Source: Cichorium intybus
Taxonomy: Eukaryota > Streptophyta > Magnoliopsida > Asterales > Asteraceae
Direction: 5' to 3'
DNA length: 64,000 nucleotides
Assembly: GCA_023525715.1 (NCBI GenBank)
Contig: CM042010.1
Location: 159,798,907 to 159,862,906, forward strand
The notes beneath the pieces were generated by a model. It was not told the origin of the DNA. It saw only the letters and a list, made by a program, of their open reading frames with translations, and searched no databases. The first letter of the stretch is position 1. The number at the start of each line of letters is the position of its first letter. Shown here one piece after another: positions 48,652-62,456 of the stretch. Made by a program: the position numbers and the translations under genes.

Positions 48652-51290
48652 ATATTGCTTCAAATTAGATAAAAATCAAAAACCTTGAAAGTATATTAAA
48701 AAACGCATACATCAAAAGCTCAAAGTGGTTGGAAATGAAATGAGAGCTCCTATCAAAACTTGTTTCCCCAGCAAAGGAGTTTTCTTAATAAAGATGTTGA
48801 GAATAACTCTTGATTCTAACTTCCATGGTGATTCAACAACATTAGACAAGGGAGAGAGAATAAAATTGCGTATGTTTTCCAGTGGTATCATAACGAAAAC
48901 GAGGTTTTGGTAAAGTTTTATAGCAAAAATAGTGTGTTTGGGTTAGAATCTCGTTCCAGGTACGAGTTTGGTGTTTTTCGACATGATTCTTCAATGTTAA
49001 TCACATCTTTATGAGAAAATTTTGATTCCAAACATTCAAAATTGGATACTCTCAAACCCTTCATATTTTTCTCTCATGATCTCGAGTATAGAAGCATTCG
49101 AACTAGATATTACATCAAAATATTTGATTAATACTCGAAGATCCGGTGGTGGTGAGAAAAGATGAGAGCATAAAAGATTGGTAGATGGTGTCGAAGCTGT
49201 CAGGAGCGGGGAAAAGTAGGTTTAGAAAACATGTCGGGTTGAAACTTAAATGGATCGAGATAACTTTAACCAAACCAAGTACGTTTAATCATCATGTCAT
49301 GTCGTTTTAGTCCATTTTTTGTGTGTTGGGTTTACAGATTTAGGGTTTTATACCTAGTAAATGTGTCATGTCGCACTAGATTAAAAACAATAAATAGGTT
49401 GAAAGAATAGAAGTTAAAGAGGTGGAAAAGAAAAGTGAAAAACTAGAAGAAATATTTGCTAGTTGGAGATGCGAAATTCACAATAAGTTTAAAAAAGTGT
49501 AATCGCTGTGATGGGAAAGTAGTCAATATTGATTGTGGAGTATCATATATTAATAAAAAATGAAAAACTGAAATAAGTTTCGACTTGTACGGTTTATTAA
49601 TGGTTTCCACATTACAAAACACTTAAATATAAACTTTTCTTTGACATTTTGTTTTGGTTGACGGTGTGCCTAATTTATCTAAAGAATTAAAAGAATTTGT
49701 ATAAAAATAAACGAGTTATTTTTGAGTTGAAAGTTTTGACGTTAATCTTATCCGTTTAATTTTCACGTCGTGTCATGTCAGCTTATTTAATTTAACGAGT
49801 TAAAATCTTTTATCAAAACCCGGTTTATTTGTATGTCAGTTTTGTTTCGTCTGAAGAATTTTAACCTTAGGGAAAAAATAGGTGTTGAATACAAATACTC
49901 AGGTGATGGAGGAGGTGAAAGAGGTGGATGGAGTAGAGGCGGTGAAGAGTCTGGACGAGTTGGAGTTGTCGGCGGAGAGAAAGTGGATGACGGCGTACTG
50001 GAGGCGAGACTAGGAGAAAGAAGCAGATGACCCAATGTATATTGATCAATAGGGGGAGGCCGGGGACATTAGGGATCTTATTCCTTCTTCCCAAAAAAAA
50101 ATACAGAATTGACACCTTAAGTTAATAGATATAACAAAATAACATAAATATGTTAGACAAAAATAGGAATAGAATAGTTTTGTCATCACACATGTAATTG
50201 ATGGAGATCTATTGACCGTAATTGGAAAAAGGATTTTAAAACTATGAATAGCTTTTTCAGCGATTTTTTTTAATATAAAATTAAACCCGTAGAAAAATAT
50301 ACATAATACGGACCAAACTGCAATTTACTTAGAATATAAAAAACGTCGTTCCGAGAAAGTTGGCAAAAAATGGGTGCGTGTAGTACTAGCGTTAAAAGCC
50401 GTGGATAGACACGAAAAACAACACCTATCTACGTGACACGTCATCCCAGACAGCCTATCGTGGTTCACCTCTACACCGATGATGTGGCATTACCCCATGT
50501 GCTTTGCTTCTTCCCAGCAAGTGGAACTCCATTCCATATGTTCACACGCGCTTTCTTCTCTGGGTAGAGCTGCCACGACACGTGACCGTCCCCTCTTTGC
50601 CGAGTCAGCAAAAATTTCGATCTTAATTTTCAAAAACCATCCCACTGCCCTATCATAAGTTATAACAATGTAACATCGCTTAGTAATTCGTATGATATCA
50701 GGAAGTTGTGTAACATATTTGAGCTGGGAGTTAACATTTTCTTGGTGAAATAATTGGAAAAGACTATTGTAACTAATTTGATAATTGCAATGTTATATAA
50801 GAAAGTAAAAACGAACCAAAAAAGTTCTGACTGGACATGTCACATGTACTGATAGAGTGTCTTAAATGTTTATTTTCCGCATTCGATTGGGGCTCAAGAA
50901 TTTGACATACAATATACTATATGCAATAGTTTAGTGAGTACAAAAAGAGTGTAGCAATAGAATAATTTTAAAATCCCGAATAAAACCAGACTTCTGTTGT
51001 ATGAACGATATTTCTATCCTGATTATACTTGTATGTCGCTTTGTAACATCGAAAATGAGAAAATGGGTTATTGCATGACCTGTTTCTATATGATGTAATA
51101 TTTATTATGAAAATTCATATAAATAATTTTTCGTTGCAAAAACTTTCTCATGAATAGTAAGTTTTAGTGAAAGAACGTAACTTTTTGGTTATACATTATG
51201 ATTCCATCTTTTGATATCACAAAAATTGTTATTTGATTGTTAGAAAAATATTTACAATATAAGTAAGCGACTGAAAATTTTAGGAGCAAC
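48652..51290. other. AT-rich DNA without recognised genes
   Basis: No domain was recognised on either strand. Overlapping short frames near 49787-50115 are low in information (a Pro/Ser-rich reading of a GGTGGA/GGAGG-rich plus-strand stretch). The first 100 bp continue the host sequence that precedes gypsy-3 at 39967-40070. Confidence 0.5.
50431..50586. promoter_or_regulatory. Cluster of ACGT-core (G-box/ABRE-like) sites
   Basis: ACGTGACACGTCAT at 50431-50444 has two ACGT cores, and CACGTG within GACACGTGACC is at about 50577-50586. The surrounding 250 bp are less AT-rich than the neighbourhood. In plants such clusters mark bZIP/bHLH-responsive promoters, but no gene start is visible on either side, so this may be an orphan or captured promoter. 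Confidence 0.3.
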
Positions 51291-51307
51291 CAATTTGGGG
51301 CATGTTC

Positions 51308-51683
51308 TTTGGGCGTTGGTGGCGAGATGGTGGGAGCTTAATATTCCGATATGTTCTTCTATGAATGATTGGGATTCTTGGTTTGATGAGCTCCGGATGA
51401 AGAAGAAGGCAAAATTGTGTGTCAAGGTGGTTTGAAATACGTTGGGATGGGCGATTTGGTTTTTTCGGAATAGGTCCTTGTTTGATAAGAGTAAGCCTCT
51501 TAAAGCGGCTTTTTGAGATTTTATTCAATCCCAATCGTTTCTTTGGGTTTGTGCTAGGTTTCGTTCGCTTAGTATTTCTTGGAGTGATTGGGTGTCTAAT
51601 CCTAATGTTATTATTACCTCTTTGTAATTTTTGCTAGCGTTTTGCTAGCCTTTTATTATAATCTTTTGCCGCCGTTCAAAAAA
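51308..51683 (+). mobile_element. 5'-truncated L1 LINE with 17-bp target duplication
   Basis: CAATTTGGGGCATGTTC is present at 51291-51307 and at 51684-51700. Between them is the C-terminal end of LINE ORF2 in decayed form (LVARWWELNI, WAIWFFRNRSLF, SLSISWSDWVSNPN), then a 3' UTR with GCTAGCGTTTTGCTAGC and CCGTTC plus a short A tail. The tail resembles that of the LINE at 22005 (CTGTTC plus A). Two or more stops show decay, yet the duplication is still perfect. Confidence 0.9.
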
Positions 51684-51924
51684 CAATTTGGGGCATGTTC
51701 AAACTGTATTTCAAGATGTAAAAAATATTTGTTCGATTGTGAATTCTGAAATATGATATTTAGGACAAGTTGTACATAGCGTGTATTTCAGTTTAATCTT
51801 ATCTGACAAACCGTATATTCGTACTTGCTTTATGTGGCGCGTCATTGCCACCGATCGGAAATTTCAGACTTCAGACATTTAGGAAACATTTAGGAAGGGG
51901 GTGTTTCTCTAGGTACGCTATAAA

Positions 51925-52600
51925 TAATGACCTCTAACATTTATAAATCCTTCAATACATTATCGATGGATGAAAGAAAAGTGTTGATAACAATGCTCAT
52001 TGAGTTATTTAATTACACGATGAAAGTTTGATATTCTCAATGTTCCTAATGGTCGCCATGATTGAAAACAACCTAGTACTTCCTCATCTCTTTGTAATGA
52101 TCAAAACAAAGAGCAGAGAATCGTTAGTATTGTTTTTTTTATCAAGGTTGAGGGTATACATTTGAGATATTGATGAATTAGGCATTGTATCTAATACAGC
52201 ACTTTCATTGACATGGTCACTAAACATGTGTTCTCAAATGCATATTGTGGACTTTATTGTCGACATTCATTCATGAATTTGGGAGCTAATGATGAAAAAG
52301 ATTTAGAGTGTTCTTTTTTTTCTCGGAGACATGCAAAACATACAAATCGTTTCATTTCAACGAAAGTTTGACTAGGTTACGTTGTGAGATTCTAAGTGAA
52401 TGTCGATTACTCAACAATATTGGTCATGGAAATGAGCAATGTTGTGCTTCCCTCGATGCATTATAATACAATGATATCTAACATTTATGAGTCCATTAAT
52501 GCGGTTTATCAGAATTTGAACTAAAAGATGAAGTAAAAGTACTCGTAACGTTGCTCATCAAGTTTTATGCTATATGATGCAACAATAGAATTCTCAATGT
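51925..52600. repeat. Degenerate direct repeat with about 540-bp period
   Basis: 51925-52045 and 52462-52600 share, in order, TCTAACATTTATAA/GAGTCC, AATACATTATC/AATGCGGTTTATC, GATGAA, AACGTTGCTCAT/AACAATGCTCATTGAG, TTTGAT/AGAATTCTCAATGTT. The rest of 51701-53438 holds no recognised gene. Confidence 0.55.
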
Positions 52601-53433
52601 TGTAATTTCAGAGTAAATATATATACGTATGTATATATAACCACTTTTTAGCATTGTATGGTGAATATGCTAATATCATTTCACATCAAAACTTGAGAAG
52701 CTAATCACCCCTTATCCACAAAGGGTGATTGGAATGAGGACACTAATGGAAGGTTTACCCCCATCGAAAGCACCACATTTGAAGTACATGATTATATGAA
52801 GCATGCAGTTGTTAACCTACAAGATATGACTTGTATGCGATAAAATTAGCGCAATCACTAGGATTTACACATTGTCGCTATTCGGTTGCGCTAGTTTTCA
52901 CGTCAGATGTGTATTGACCTGCATATGTAGAGCCGAAGCATCTTCTTACAACTCATATTGAATGGAAAACACTAGATCACTTCAAGTGATGTTATTTAAA
53001 CAACCGCTAATAGAGAAATAACCAATAGAATTGTATGTTTATCGAACCATATAAACATTTATCAAATCAAATTGTTATTTGGCATCTACAGTGTCAACAA
53101 AGGCATGATATCTATTTAAAAATGTTATTACCTCAAACATCAATGTACAATCTAGATATGACATAATACATATGCAAAATAAACACTCTTATTTATATAA
53201 TCATATAAGATGAAATACAATATACCATAAACCCTAAACCCTAACCGTAACTGACATACTTAATGGAATATTCATTGATCGATACGTAGAAAATGTGTCA
53301 TTACTATTTTATCGGGGTACGTTTCATCCTTAAGTTTCGTGCTAGGGCACCAAGATCTACAATCATGAAAATTGAAAAAGAAAATCATTGACATAACAAG
53401 TTTTTATATTCATCATTATTACTAAGCGATGAC

Positions 53434-53583
<150 letters not shown>

Positions 53584-53812
53584 TTAGGTTCTTTTGAGAA
53601 CCCAAAAAATCATGAGATCTCGAGAACTCTGTGTGAACCATTAGATCAAAAAAATCAAAGGGTAAGATGTAAGGTGGCAGATTTTGTAATTTCTGTTAAT
53701 TTGAATGGTATATATGACTTTTAAATATCAAAACTAAGGGTAATATAGGAACTAGAAAACTGATGAAATCCTACTAAATAGGAAACAAATCAAAACCGAC
53801 TCTTTCTTTCTT

Positions 53813-54110
53813 TTGCTAGCTCTCTCTCTCTCTCTCTCTAACTCTCTTTCTCTATTGCTAATCCTCAAATCCCGCCTGTCTCCTTCATCCCTCAAATCAG
53901 TCCCGCCTCCAACCGATCCGGCGACACAGCTCCGCCTCCAACCGATCGGCTACATTTTGAACTCGACGACACAGACGGTGGAGACGAAGCAGATCCGGCG
54001 ACACAGCCCCGCCTCCAACCTCGATTTCTTCAGATTTCCCTCGAACCAAAACCCTAAGCGGATGGATGCAATACGAAAGCAGGTACTGCGTTCTTGAACT
54101 TTTCTTGTCA
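53813..54110 (+). pseudogene. Captured 5' UTR and first exon, SH3P-like (SH3P2-type) start
   Basis: A CT-repeat leader (53819-53838) and a GC-rich UTR containing CCGCCTCCAACCGATC twice (near 53903 and 53934) lead to ATG at 54062. The reading frame is MDAIRKQ and is followed at once by GTACTGCG, a splice-donor-like site, at 54083. From memory, plant SH3-domain proteins of the SH3P1/2/3 group, which work in endocytosis and autophagy, start M-D/E-AIRKQ with an early intron. The downstream exons are absent; the next acceptor-like site (CCAATTGCAG near 54163) leads into unrelated sequence. The element likely captured this promoter-proximal piece. Seven residues are little evidence, so identity is tentative. 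Confidence 0.45.
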
Positions 54111-55299
54111 TTCTTCTGATCCACGATTAACTCAACCGTGTTCTTGGCTTACCAATTGCAGACGAAGGGGGCCAGAGGAGGGTGGGGGACACCATCGGTG
54201 AATTGATGTCGTTCTTGATTTGAGACGGAAAAGAACAACGGTGTTGCTTTGTCTCTACGCAGGTACTTCAAATCTCCCCATCAGAGTTTATGGTCTCCTG
54301 TTTCTCCAACGATTTCAAGCAAAAAAACCTGAATCAAAGCATTCCAATGGCCAGCGAATTAGGTAGGGGTAAAAGATATTAATTTTTTGTTGTTGTGTGT
54401 ATCCAATCTGATGCAGGTAAGGTGACGAGCTACAGCAGCGATGGCTGATGCCATCGCATTTTGGAGGCGAAAAACAGCATTCCGAGGGTAGGAAGAGTGG
54501 AAGCTTTGCAGAAAGAACAAGTGGATTTCCGAGGGTAGGAAGAGTGGAAAAAAGAAAGTATTCTGTAGGTACAGGTTTGTGATATATTTTTTGAGGCTGC
54601 ACAGAAAAAAATCAATGGTGGGTTCAGGTTCGTAATCTATTTCTTGACGGTTTTTAAAATTTCCAGCATATGTTCAAGATAGGCACAAAGCTGTATTGTG
54701 CATTACTAATGATTTTAATTTACCAACTTTCTAATGGATAGGCACAAAGTTGTATTGGGTATTACCTTGATAATTTGCTTAATTTCCTAAACATTCTGTA
54801 GGAACCGATACATAGTTTTTTGATGATTTACTTTATCATCTTAATTTTTAATCAATTATCAAGTTAATTTTTTTATAATCGATCATGTTCTTTTTCTACT
54901 CAATATTTTATAATCGATTTTTATTAAATATACATCAATTCTGTTTGTATATTCCACAATATTAAGCGTTTGATACATGTGGATGTACGTGCCGCTTGTT
55001 GTTTGATACAATATTAAATTATTTGTTGTTGATGGCTACAAAGTGGAATATATGTATGAATTTAGCCATTAACAAGTATGTATGTGTGTATTTAGCAATT
55101 AAATCTTTTGTATGTACATCCAAAATGACCCATGAGTTCTAAAATTGAATGTCGTGTACTGTGCTAAACAATTTGAGCCATTCTCATTTTTAGTAGGTTT
55201 TTCTCTTAGTTTACCTTTTTAATGGGTTCTTGAATTATTGATTATGCATTTGTGTTTATAATTACATATGCTTCATTTTTACATTCTCATGTATGTTTT

Positions 55300-56250
55300 A
55301 TTGACCTGTTTATACGCATATATACATGTATGGTATACATTTATGTGCACATGTGTATAAATGCATGTGCAAATGTACACATGTGCATAAGCTTCATTTT
55401 TACATGTGCATAAGTTTCATTTTATATGTGCATACGTACATATATGTTTATTTGTTTAAATATATCTTTATGTATACATGTGCACATGTGTATAAATGAA
55501 TATGTGAATATGTGTAGATGTACATATGTGCATATATGTATACATATGCATGTCTTCATGTATAGTTGGGTGTATATATGCATATAGGTGTATATCTTCA
55601 TGTATAGGTGGGTGCATATGTGCATATGCACATGTGCATTTATGTAAGTGTGCATTTATGCATATGAATGTTTTTACAAATTGTCAATTTGCTCATTTAT
55701 ATATGTGTGTGCATATACGCAACAAGGCTACTGTTCGACCTAGCACCATAACCAGGTAAATCAAACCCCTTCTGATACATGTGTTAAATATGTGCATAAA
55801 TATATGTATGCATAAATGCATTTTTGAAAATGGTACATATGTGCATTAGTGTGTGTCCGTATTTGCATATATGCATACATATATGTGCGAATGTGCATAT
55901 CCGTATATGCATGCAAGTATTTTTTTTAAATATTTTTAATATGTATTTTGTTAACGTTTTTGCAGGTTTTAAAAATTTATCGAGCAAATTGAAGAAGTGA
56001 AAAACGATAAAATGAAGAAATGTGAGTATATATGCAATTTTGAAAATATGTCTATTCAAATGTGAGTATATACATGTGCATATGTCTGTTCAAATGCGAG
56101 TATATATGCAAAAACGTATATGCATATGTGTATTAACGTATGTGCACATATGCATATGTATATCAATTTGTTCATGTATACATGTATGCATATTTGCATA
56201 TATACATAAATAGATGTGCACTTGTTCATATGCGTATATGCATGTATGTA
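55300..56250. repeat. Alternating purine-pyrimidine repeat region (TGCATA/TGTGCATA type)
   Basis: Hundreds of bases consist of near-perfect alternation built from ATGTGCATATATG, ACATGTGCATA and GTATACATATGC-like units. A segment TTAACGTT-TTGCAG followed by TTT-AAGAATTTATC-AGCAAATTGAA is repeated at about 55950-56000 and 56295-56335, a period near 340 bp. Open frames here are by-products of the repeat. Confidence 0.75.
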
Positions 56251-56980
56251 TTTATTTTAATGTTTTTAATATACATTTATATTAATTTTTATTAACGTTC
56301 TTGCAGATTTTGAAGAATTTATCAAGCAAATTGAATGAGTGAAATTTGAAAAATGAAGATATCATGAATTTTCGTTGTATTTTGTATATATCGTTCAAAA
56401 AAGTTGTATGTTATTATTTTTAAAAAAGTGTTAGTATGACATTCGAATATTATGAAATACAAATATTTTTGTGTGTTTTTATAAAATGTTATTAAATGTG
56501 CATGTATGCATTTTTGGATATACAATGTAAAAAGTTAAATATACATATATGCATTTTATTAGAAAAACGTAAATCTAATAAATTTGATATAAAAAAATCA
56601 CAAACCTGATTTAAAAAAAATGCATATATGCACCTACGAGTGTGCACATATGCACATTGCAAATACGTGAATTAAAATGTGTTTTTAAAAATTCTAAAAT
56701 TTTGAATTTCATAAAAAATTAAAAATTAAAAAAAATTATTCCGAAAAAAATCTGGTTTTATAAAAAATGAAAATTATGTGCTGGATTTTTGTTATTTTTT
56801 TTAAATTTGAAAATTCAAATCATAAGCCTTGTTTTTAGGAGTTGTTAGCGTTGTTGCCATAAATAAAAAAAATCAAAATTAAATGAGAATTGTAAAGTGA
56901 CAATCATGCCCTTTTGTGATCTGATCAATCAGAAAGAGTTCTCGAGATCTCATGGTTTTTTAGGTTCTCACAAGAACCCA

Positions 56981-56984
<4 letters not shown>

Positions 56985-57075
<91 letters not shown>
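56985..57075. repeat. (TA)n tract between two inverted-repeat elements
   Basis: About 45 TA units between the MULE-like element and the fold-back element. Confidence 0.97.
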
Positions 57076-58249
<1,174 letters not shown>

Positions 58250-60649
58250 TATGTGCTATGCTCCTCATGAAGAGGCTGGGTAACACTTATCCTCACACAT
58301 AGTTATCGTCTAGCATTACCCGAAAAAGCCATCATAACATATACCACCATAAAGAGTAAGTAAGCATATTATTACAAAGATCCCATAATCATATCCCCAC
58401 AAAAAGACAACAACCATGTCCCCACAAAGAGGCAGTGAACATTATAGCATGTATCCCTACAATGAGGCAGTGAACATACAAGCACATACACACGTATAGA
58501 TAGTGAAACTCACATGATCCAACTAACAGCCTACAAAACTTTAGTTTATAACTTATCGGGTCATAATACACTACTTCTCAACTTGTTTCGTTATTACTTA
58601 ACAATTTATGTCTTTTTATTCTATGCACAACAACATTTGTCCTAGTGTTTTGACCCATTAAAATTCACAAAGACTACTAAAACTAACACTTAGGATTATT
58701 TGATATCTTTTCAATACCACTTGCCTATTATTTTACTGATTTATCTACTATTTTATATGAAATTTATAAGTAAATAATAGTAAGTTGTCAAATTATGTTT
58801 AACTTGACAGTCCTAAACAATCTGCATTGTTAATCCCTTTTAAGTTTGAACGAAGGACTCAAAGTATATAAGTGAAAGAAACTAGAAAATCATAGTTCTA
58901 TAAAAGGCATTGGTCTCATCCTTTAATGACCTCTCAATTATTTACTATGAATTTTATAACATGCAACAATAAGTTGTCCAACACAACTTTGATAGTAGTA
59001 GACAAATTGTGCAATAAACAATTCTTAAACCTAGAATGAGTTTAATTGATCTGAATATTAATAAAACTAGACTCTCTTGGGCTTATAGTGGTTCCGACCT
59101 TCATAATATAAGTTTTCCTTGATATTTGAAAATGGTGATAAAAAGCATAACGTTTCAGTCTTTAATCGATATCATAATTTCTTTTTGTCTTTGCAACATA
59201 ATATGTATTAAAGCTTGTGACTTTAGCATTTAGATTCTTAGTACATTAAGTTCTGAATGAAAATCTCAAGGTTATAACCTAAGGCTTGGGAGGCAAGGAT
59301 TGTGTATACTTTGTTCTTGAACTTAACATACACATCTCACATGATAGTAACATCTTTAACTTATTTATTCTCTTGCACATAAATATGCACCTAAGCTCAT
59401 ACATATACATCTAATATATATAATTATTAACTTCAACAATCATGTATTTTTATGTTAAATTTTCAGTTTTGTTAAGTATTGGAGTTGAAAAAACTTAAAA
59501 AGGTATTTCTATGAAGTTTTCTAGATTAAGATATTTTGACTAATGTATAGTGTTTTGGACGTAACTCTTGAACCACAACTCTGATTGAGCTGGTTCAGGT
59601 GTCCCTATAAACTAGACAAAATTTCACACGACTTTTGTCCATGATGGATTTCTCTAATTCGGTCCCTATTTTTCCCTATTATGTCTACAAGAACAACAAC
59701 AAAATTGTTGTAATGAATTTTAATGTATTAATTATAAATTTTCATTATATTTACTTATTCATTTACTCGTTACTTCATTCATTAAGTATTTTGATGATAC
59801 ATATATATATTCATTAAGACCTAATATTGGCTAGGTTATAATACATGCAACTATAACTAGGATTTTCTTGTTTTATAGAGTTTCTAGTTAGGATTAAAGC
59901 ACATGTATTACATTCTAGACATTATTAAGTGCATGACTTGCTAGACAATGGATTCATCAACATCATAGGACCAGCTATGGGCTGATTTTCAGAGCCTTAA
60001 TACAACCACAACACATAGTGGTGTTATAGTGGTTTCCGGTGGAGAAAGTGTGGCCAAGAAGTAAGGGAAACAAAAAGAAAACATAAAATAACAAGAAAAT
60101 ACCTATCGATCGACAACATATGAATGAACCAACGATCTTGACCCCTTGAGACTCAAAATTCTGGTTGTATCCCACCTTTTCCTTGTTGTCGTGTTCTCCC
60201 GCTTAACATATTTCCTTCTTGGCATTTTAGTTCTTAATATTTCCAAAATGTGAATATGGGTATAGGGTTTTACATGTGTTACATGTTTATATGTTACAAG
60301 ATAGTTGAGAGGAAATGGGGAGGGAGCTTGGGCTCCAAAACCGTGAACCACAACTGAAAATAGAAGTCTCAAACTTGAATTTATCGGCCCGTGAATATAA
60401 CATGCACAAGTCCATTTATTATGCCCTAATGTCATTTTTTACCCCATGCATAATATAGTCTTACTAAATAAGTTAATCCTATTGACTATGTTTTAACATT
60501 TACATATATTTTTAATCAAAATTTAATATTATTTTTATTGCATTTCTTTTTTATATAATTTATAATAAAATATATTATTATTTTTCCAAAAATAGAATTA
60601 AAATAAATAATTAATTATATAAATAATTAAATGAAAGCAGGGCGTTACA
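58250..60649 (-). mobile_element. Gypsy LTR remnant, minus strand
   Basis: On the minus strand a block starts TGTAACGCCCTGC at 60649, the start style of the gypsy LTRs seen elsewhere in the window. It contains a donor-like GGTATTTTC near 60100 and, much further in (58385-58480), a short array of GCCTC-TTGTGGGGA/TAGGGATA-CATG units like those in the LTRs of gypsy-1 and gypsy-3. No LTR end, primer site or coding region was found, so it could be a solo LTR or a truncated one. The 110-codon frame at 60103-60435 lies in it and is probably not a gene. The low-coordinate border is a guess. Confidence 0.5.
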
Positions 60650-62159
60650 GTAAATTCAACAGTAATTTTTTTTATTAATGGTGACTAACCACAATAAATT
60701 AGTAAACAACTTAAAAGTTAATCCCAAACATCCCCAAGTATATATACTAATTTTTGTTATTTGCTTAAAAGTCAGTTGGGATTGAATTTTATTTTTTAAT
60801 GTGAAAAATTCTTTTATTCAGAGAAATGAGGGACACCCCTCATGATAAAGGATTAAAGGAGTCGTGACTATTAAGACTTTAAAATTGTTTTAAGTAGCAT
60901 GTATATAGTAATGTATATAGTAAATAACATGTAAAAAATATAAAATTTACTGTATAAATAATTATATATGAATTTATAAGTTCATAAATAAAATAGTAGT
61001 TAAATAAAACAAAATAGATAATATATGATAATTTTATTATTTTCAACTAAAATAAATAAGTAAATAATTTGTTATTTATATTTATTGACCAAAAATGAAA
61101 TATATAATAAAAGAAATTATATATTAAACTAAATTAAATAGTTTATTTCATAAAACCATTTAATTAATTAATGAGTTCGACTAATAAATTGGTTGGCTTG
61201 AAAAAGGCTTGAACAGTCCACCCAACACCTTATGTAAAACATTATTGTTTTTAAAATTACAAAAATAATTTAATAAAACGAAACGTTAATATTATTTATT
61301 GAAATGCATCATTCTCCCCCGAATAGTTTGAGTTCGAATTTATTGATTGCTTATTCGTATATTCTAATGTTTTTAGTTAGTTGCTGCAAGAAACAATAGA
61401 TGAAAACCTTAATGGATCTTAGACCAAGTTGAAGGAAAGAGCAAGTCAACAACCACACGCCCCAACAACATCATGGGAGGCACCGCCCCTTGGCCTAGCT
61501 TTTGAACGCAACCCATTCGTAATGAACTTATAAAGGATTAAGTATCGAAAATATTAAACTTTTTCCTTTTTGTAGATGTCAACCAAAATCGCAAACACTA
61601 TTTTACCCGGTTCTCCCATTGAGAATATGTAAGTGAACAACGAGAACTTTTGTGACTGGTACATACCTCGAGGATAGTCCCCTGAGGTTGGCTTAAGAGT
61701 CTCATGAACAACACAATGTTGTTTTCTTCATGCTATCTTGCATCGACCATGGTGTTCTTATTGAGGTACAATTGACTAAAGCTAATCAAGAGTTCTAAAG
61801 CAATGCAATTGATGCAAGTTGCTGGACGATAAGCTCTCAATAGATAAAAGAAAAGGCTACATACGAAGGAAGAAGGCAAATACGTTGTTGTCCGAGCTAA
61901 GAAGAAGAAGAAAAACGGTATCCAAACAAAGGAAGCTGATTGCTTCAATGCAGAGAAATCAAAAACTGGATAATGATTTGGCTTAAATACCTTTCTAAGT
62001 TGAAGGATAGCAAAATTGAATCATCCTTTAATTTCAAAGACTTTAGTTACTATTTTATTTTTAGATACTATATTTTCTATTTCAGAAAATTACTATTATT
62101 TTGCCAGAGACCATAATGCTTTTAATTTCTAGAAATTATAATTGATATTTCATATCAGT
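60650..62159. other. AT-rich DNA without recognised genes
   Basis: No domain or repeat was recognised. Near 61380-61700 composition is closer to genic, but no frame is conserved. Confidence 0.5.
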
Positions 62160-62253
62160 TTTATAATAGAGAAAATGACTAAAATAGCCTAATCCCTTAG
62201 GAGTTTGCCTCAAAATAGCCAAAAAATCGGGTCCTGCCTCGAAGTAGCCAACG

Positions 62254-62377
62254 AAAACGCAGGCCACAAAGGGCGGCTGCGTTTTCGTCCCCTCTAGCTG
62301 CGTTTTAGCCTTCGACGCAGCCATAAGCTGCGTTTTCGTGGCTATTGGCTGCGTTTTGGTCCCTTTGGCTGCGTTTT
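62254..62377. repeat. Six copies of AAAACGCAG/CTGCGTTTT upstream of the DUF1985 gene
   Basis: Copies start at 62254 (forward) and, in reverse, at 62277, 62298, 62328, 62349 and 62369, with spacing of 20-30 bases. They end about 80 bases before the proposed ATG (62457), so they overlap the likely promoter. An A20 run lies between (about 62405-62424). Confidence 0.9.
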
Positions 62378-62456
62378 GCTTGGTTAGACCGGGTTTATAA
62401 ACCCAAAAAAAAAAAAAAAAAAAATTTCGATCCCGTAAACGACAAACGCTCTGAAA

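Noticed and set aside
53227..53245. Telomere-like AAACCCTAAACCCTAACC
   Set aside because: Only about two units; too short to be an interstitial telomeric array (a similar two-unit run is near 32881).
55422..56213. Cys/His/Ile-rich open frames that resemble repeat proteins
   Set aside because: Both strands are open because of the alternating TGCATA-type repeat; no start context or domain.
60103..60435. 110-codon minus-strand frame
   Set aside because: No recognised domain; lies in an LTR-like remnant; no support for translation.
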